Assembly: GCA_016704445.1 (NCBI GenBank)
Contig: JADJAE010000024.1
Location: 1 to 64,000 of the forward strand
Origin: Deltaproteobacteria bacterium
Lineage (GTDB): Bacteria > Myxococcota_A > Polyangia > Polyangiales > Ga0077539
Direction: 5' to 3'
Length of the DNA stretch: 64,000 nucleotides
The notes under the pieces were generated by a model. It was not told where the DNA came from. It searched no databases and saw only the letters and a list, made by a program, of their open reading frames with translations. The translations under genes were made by a program, and so were the position numbers. Shown one piece after another: positions 62,366 to 64,000 of the stretch (position 1 is its first letter; each line of letters opens with the position of its first letter).

Positions 62366-64000
62366 TCAGCCGTCGGCCACGAGGCGTCGGCCGAGCACGG
62401 TCTCGTTGCCGTCGGCGTCGCGGGCGATCACCTCGACGGCGTGGGTGCAGCCGTCGCGCACCGGGAGCGTCACCTCGCCGTCGAAGCCTGGCCTCGGACA
62501 GCCCGGGTAGTTGGGGTAGATCGCGCACACGTCCGCTCGCGCCGCGGTGCGAGCGAGGGTGGTGGCCATGACGCCGTCGACGCGAACCAGCACCGAAGAG
62601 AGGGCGGCGTTGTCGAGGGCCCACCCGGCGACACGGAAGCGGCCGCCCAGGGCGCGGGCCGTGCTCGCGGCAGAGGGTGCGTCGAGGGCGCCGAAGGGAG
62701 CGCGGCGACGGGTGACCATGTCCATGAGCGAGCGCACGGTGTCGAAGCTGCCGAGGGTGAGGTAGGAGCGGCCGCGCACGGTGGCTCCCGCGGCGATGCC
62801 GAAGGACTGCCGAGGGCGGACGTTGTGGAAATAGGGAGCGCCGGTGCCGCTGCCTTCCCAGGCCTGGAAGTCCTGACCGGCGTGGTCCATGGAGAGGCCG
62901 ACGCCGTAGTCGCGGGCGCGGTGCTGCCAGGTGACCCACGGGCCGGCGCTGCGGAAGTTGGCGTAGACGAAGCCGTCGTTGGCGGGGTTGTTCACCGTGA
63001 TGGGCGTCCCTGCCGAATCGAGGAGCAGCGGGAGGTCCGTGGAGGGGCCGCCGTGGCCTACGTAGAGGGTGGGAAACTCCTGCTCCGTGGGGAGATGCGA
63101 GATGGACTCCTGGGAGGTGATCTCCATGGAGACCTCGACGACGTTGCTGTGCACGAAGCGAAATCCGAGGGTGTAGGTGACTCCGGCCTCGACCGCGGCC
63201 GGGGGGCAGGCCGAGCGGCGGCAGTCGGGGGCGTCCCAGTCGGGGTTCCACTGGGTGGGGCGCACCTCGACGACCATGCGGTCGCCCTCGAGGCCGCTGC
63301 GCAGCACCCGAGCGCCGTGGTTGCATTCGTCGCCGCCCTGCACCGGGTCCCAGCCCAGGTAGGTGATGGAGTTGCCGCAGGGGTTGGTTCCGGCGCAGGA
63401 GGCGTCGCGGGCGCACCGCTGAAACTGCCGCTGCGGATCGTAGAGGGCGACCTGAAGCTCCCTCCCGGTGTCGTTGGCGTCGATGGTGTTGGAGGCAGGC
63501 GAACCCTGCTGACCGAAGAACACCACCGAGCCTCCCCAGTCGAGCCGCACCGCGATCTCCGCGACCCCGGAAGGCCCCGAGAGGTAGAGGTCCCGATGGG
63601 CTCCGGAGGCGACCATGCGGGTGGTCGGGACCCCGACGGTGGCAAGGCCGGTAGAGGCCCAAGGGTCGGCGTCGGGGGGAGGCGCCGGCAGCGTCGGGCA
63701 CACGCGCACCGGCGGAACATCGGGGGAATCCACGCCGACATCGCGAATGGGAGGGACGTCGATGGCAGGAGGGATGTCACGGACGGGAGGGGATATCGAT
63801 GGCAGGAGGGACATCGACGGCGGGAGGGATGTCGAGGACGGGAGGGACGTCGACGGCGGGAGGGACGTCGACGGCAGGAGGGATGTCGAGCACGGGAGGG
63901 ATGTCACGGACGAGAGGGACGTCGACGCCCGCATCGACCTGGGCGCTGACTGCGTCGTCGGCGTCCTTCAGCGCCCCTGCGTCGTCGGGCACCACCATCG
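62366..64000 (-). CDS. Large surface-type protein with D-V-P repeat linker, 5' partial and frame-broken
   Basis: Extends past the right edge. The visible N-terminal part (63793-64000) has VDAGVDVPLVRDIPPVLDIP and further P-P-x-x-D-V/I repeats. A four-G run at 63789-63792 shifts the frame, after which the repeats continue (RDIPPAIDVPPIRD) and lead to a long beta-rich domain with about ten Cys, ending at 62366. No catalytic motif is recognised; the C-terminus is Ig-like (HAVEVIARDADGNETVLG). The linker is like those of the lipoproteins at 16394 and 44156, so a lipid-anchored surface protein is likely. Confidence 0.78.
63755..63930. repeat. 18-bp tandem repeats encoding a P-P-x-x-D-V linker
   Basis: About nine degenerate 18-bp units (GGGAGGGACGTCGACGGC and variants) in register with the reading frame. 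They encode the Pro/Asp/Val linker of the surface protein. This is a coding microsatellite-like region and not a CRISPR array: units are contiguous, with no spacers. Confidence 0.8.

Noticed and set aside
63755..63930. Possible CRISPR array
   Set aside because: Units are 18 bp, contiguous, in coding register and without spacers; they encode a Pro/Asp/Val linker.

Overview
The window looks like a stretch of chromosome from a high-GC Gram-negative predatory or soil bacterium of the Myxococcota, most like Polyangiales/Sandaracinaceae. This is inferred from very high GC in third codon positions, many lipoproteins with cysteine-rich repeats and D-V-P-rich linkers, an NtrC-type two-component system, a FecR/VIT/vWFA anti-sigma protein and secreted metallopeptidases. 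No rRNA, tRNA, CRISPR array, integrase or transposase gene was seen.

Layout. 0-8 kb: end of a ferritin-like protein, a Cys-rich secreted protein, katG, a broken Uma2 gene, a methyltransferase, and a three-gene operon (alpha/beta hydrolase, 3-hydroxybutyrate-dehydrogenase-like SDR, DsbA-like isomerase). 8-14 kb: an ECF sigma factor with a giant anti-sigma/FecR/VIT/vWFA protein, a YkgJ-type Cys-cluster protein and a membrane-anchored flavodoxin. 14-22 kb: an EamA transporter with a His-rich tail, several lipoproteins, a CDF metal exporter and a beta carbonic anhydrase. 22-26 kb: a GlrK/GlrR-like two-component system with TGTC-N10-GACA dyads and a sigma-54 promoter before a small lipoprotein and a DUF1275 protein. 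26-34 kb: a lipoprotein beta-propeller hydrolase, a BASS symporter, a sulfonate/taurine-type ABC operon, an XRE-cupin regulator and, divergently, cysC-sir-cysH.

35-38 kb: three overlapping genes for secreted proteins in visibly lower-GC DNA, including a matrixin-like metallopeptidase, probably acquired. 38-49 kb: a surface-polysaccharide cluster (asparagine synthase, heparinase-like protein, WbuB-like glycosyltransferase, PglC-, PglE- and PglF-like enzymes). 49-55 kb: a GH13 lipoprotein, TerC, type III pantothenate kinase, an orphan FecCD permease and a D-amino-acid aldolase/deaminase-like protein. 55-60 kb: a compact cytochrome oxidase operon (ctaB, SCO1, coxB, divergent coxA, diheme cytochrome c). 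60-64 kb: a PHA-system protein, a photolyase, a PAAR-like DUF4280 protein and a large D-V-P-linker protein cut by the right edge.

Two things stand out. First, a dispersed inverted-repeat element of about 170-330 bp occurs three times, each time between two co-oriented genes; in two copies a doubled 50-bp unit ends next to the start codon of the downstream gene. Second, at least ten otherwise good genes carry single-base frame breaks, mostly in C/G runs. That points to indel errors in the assembly rather than ten pseudogenes, so proteins here should be read across frames.
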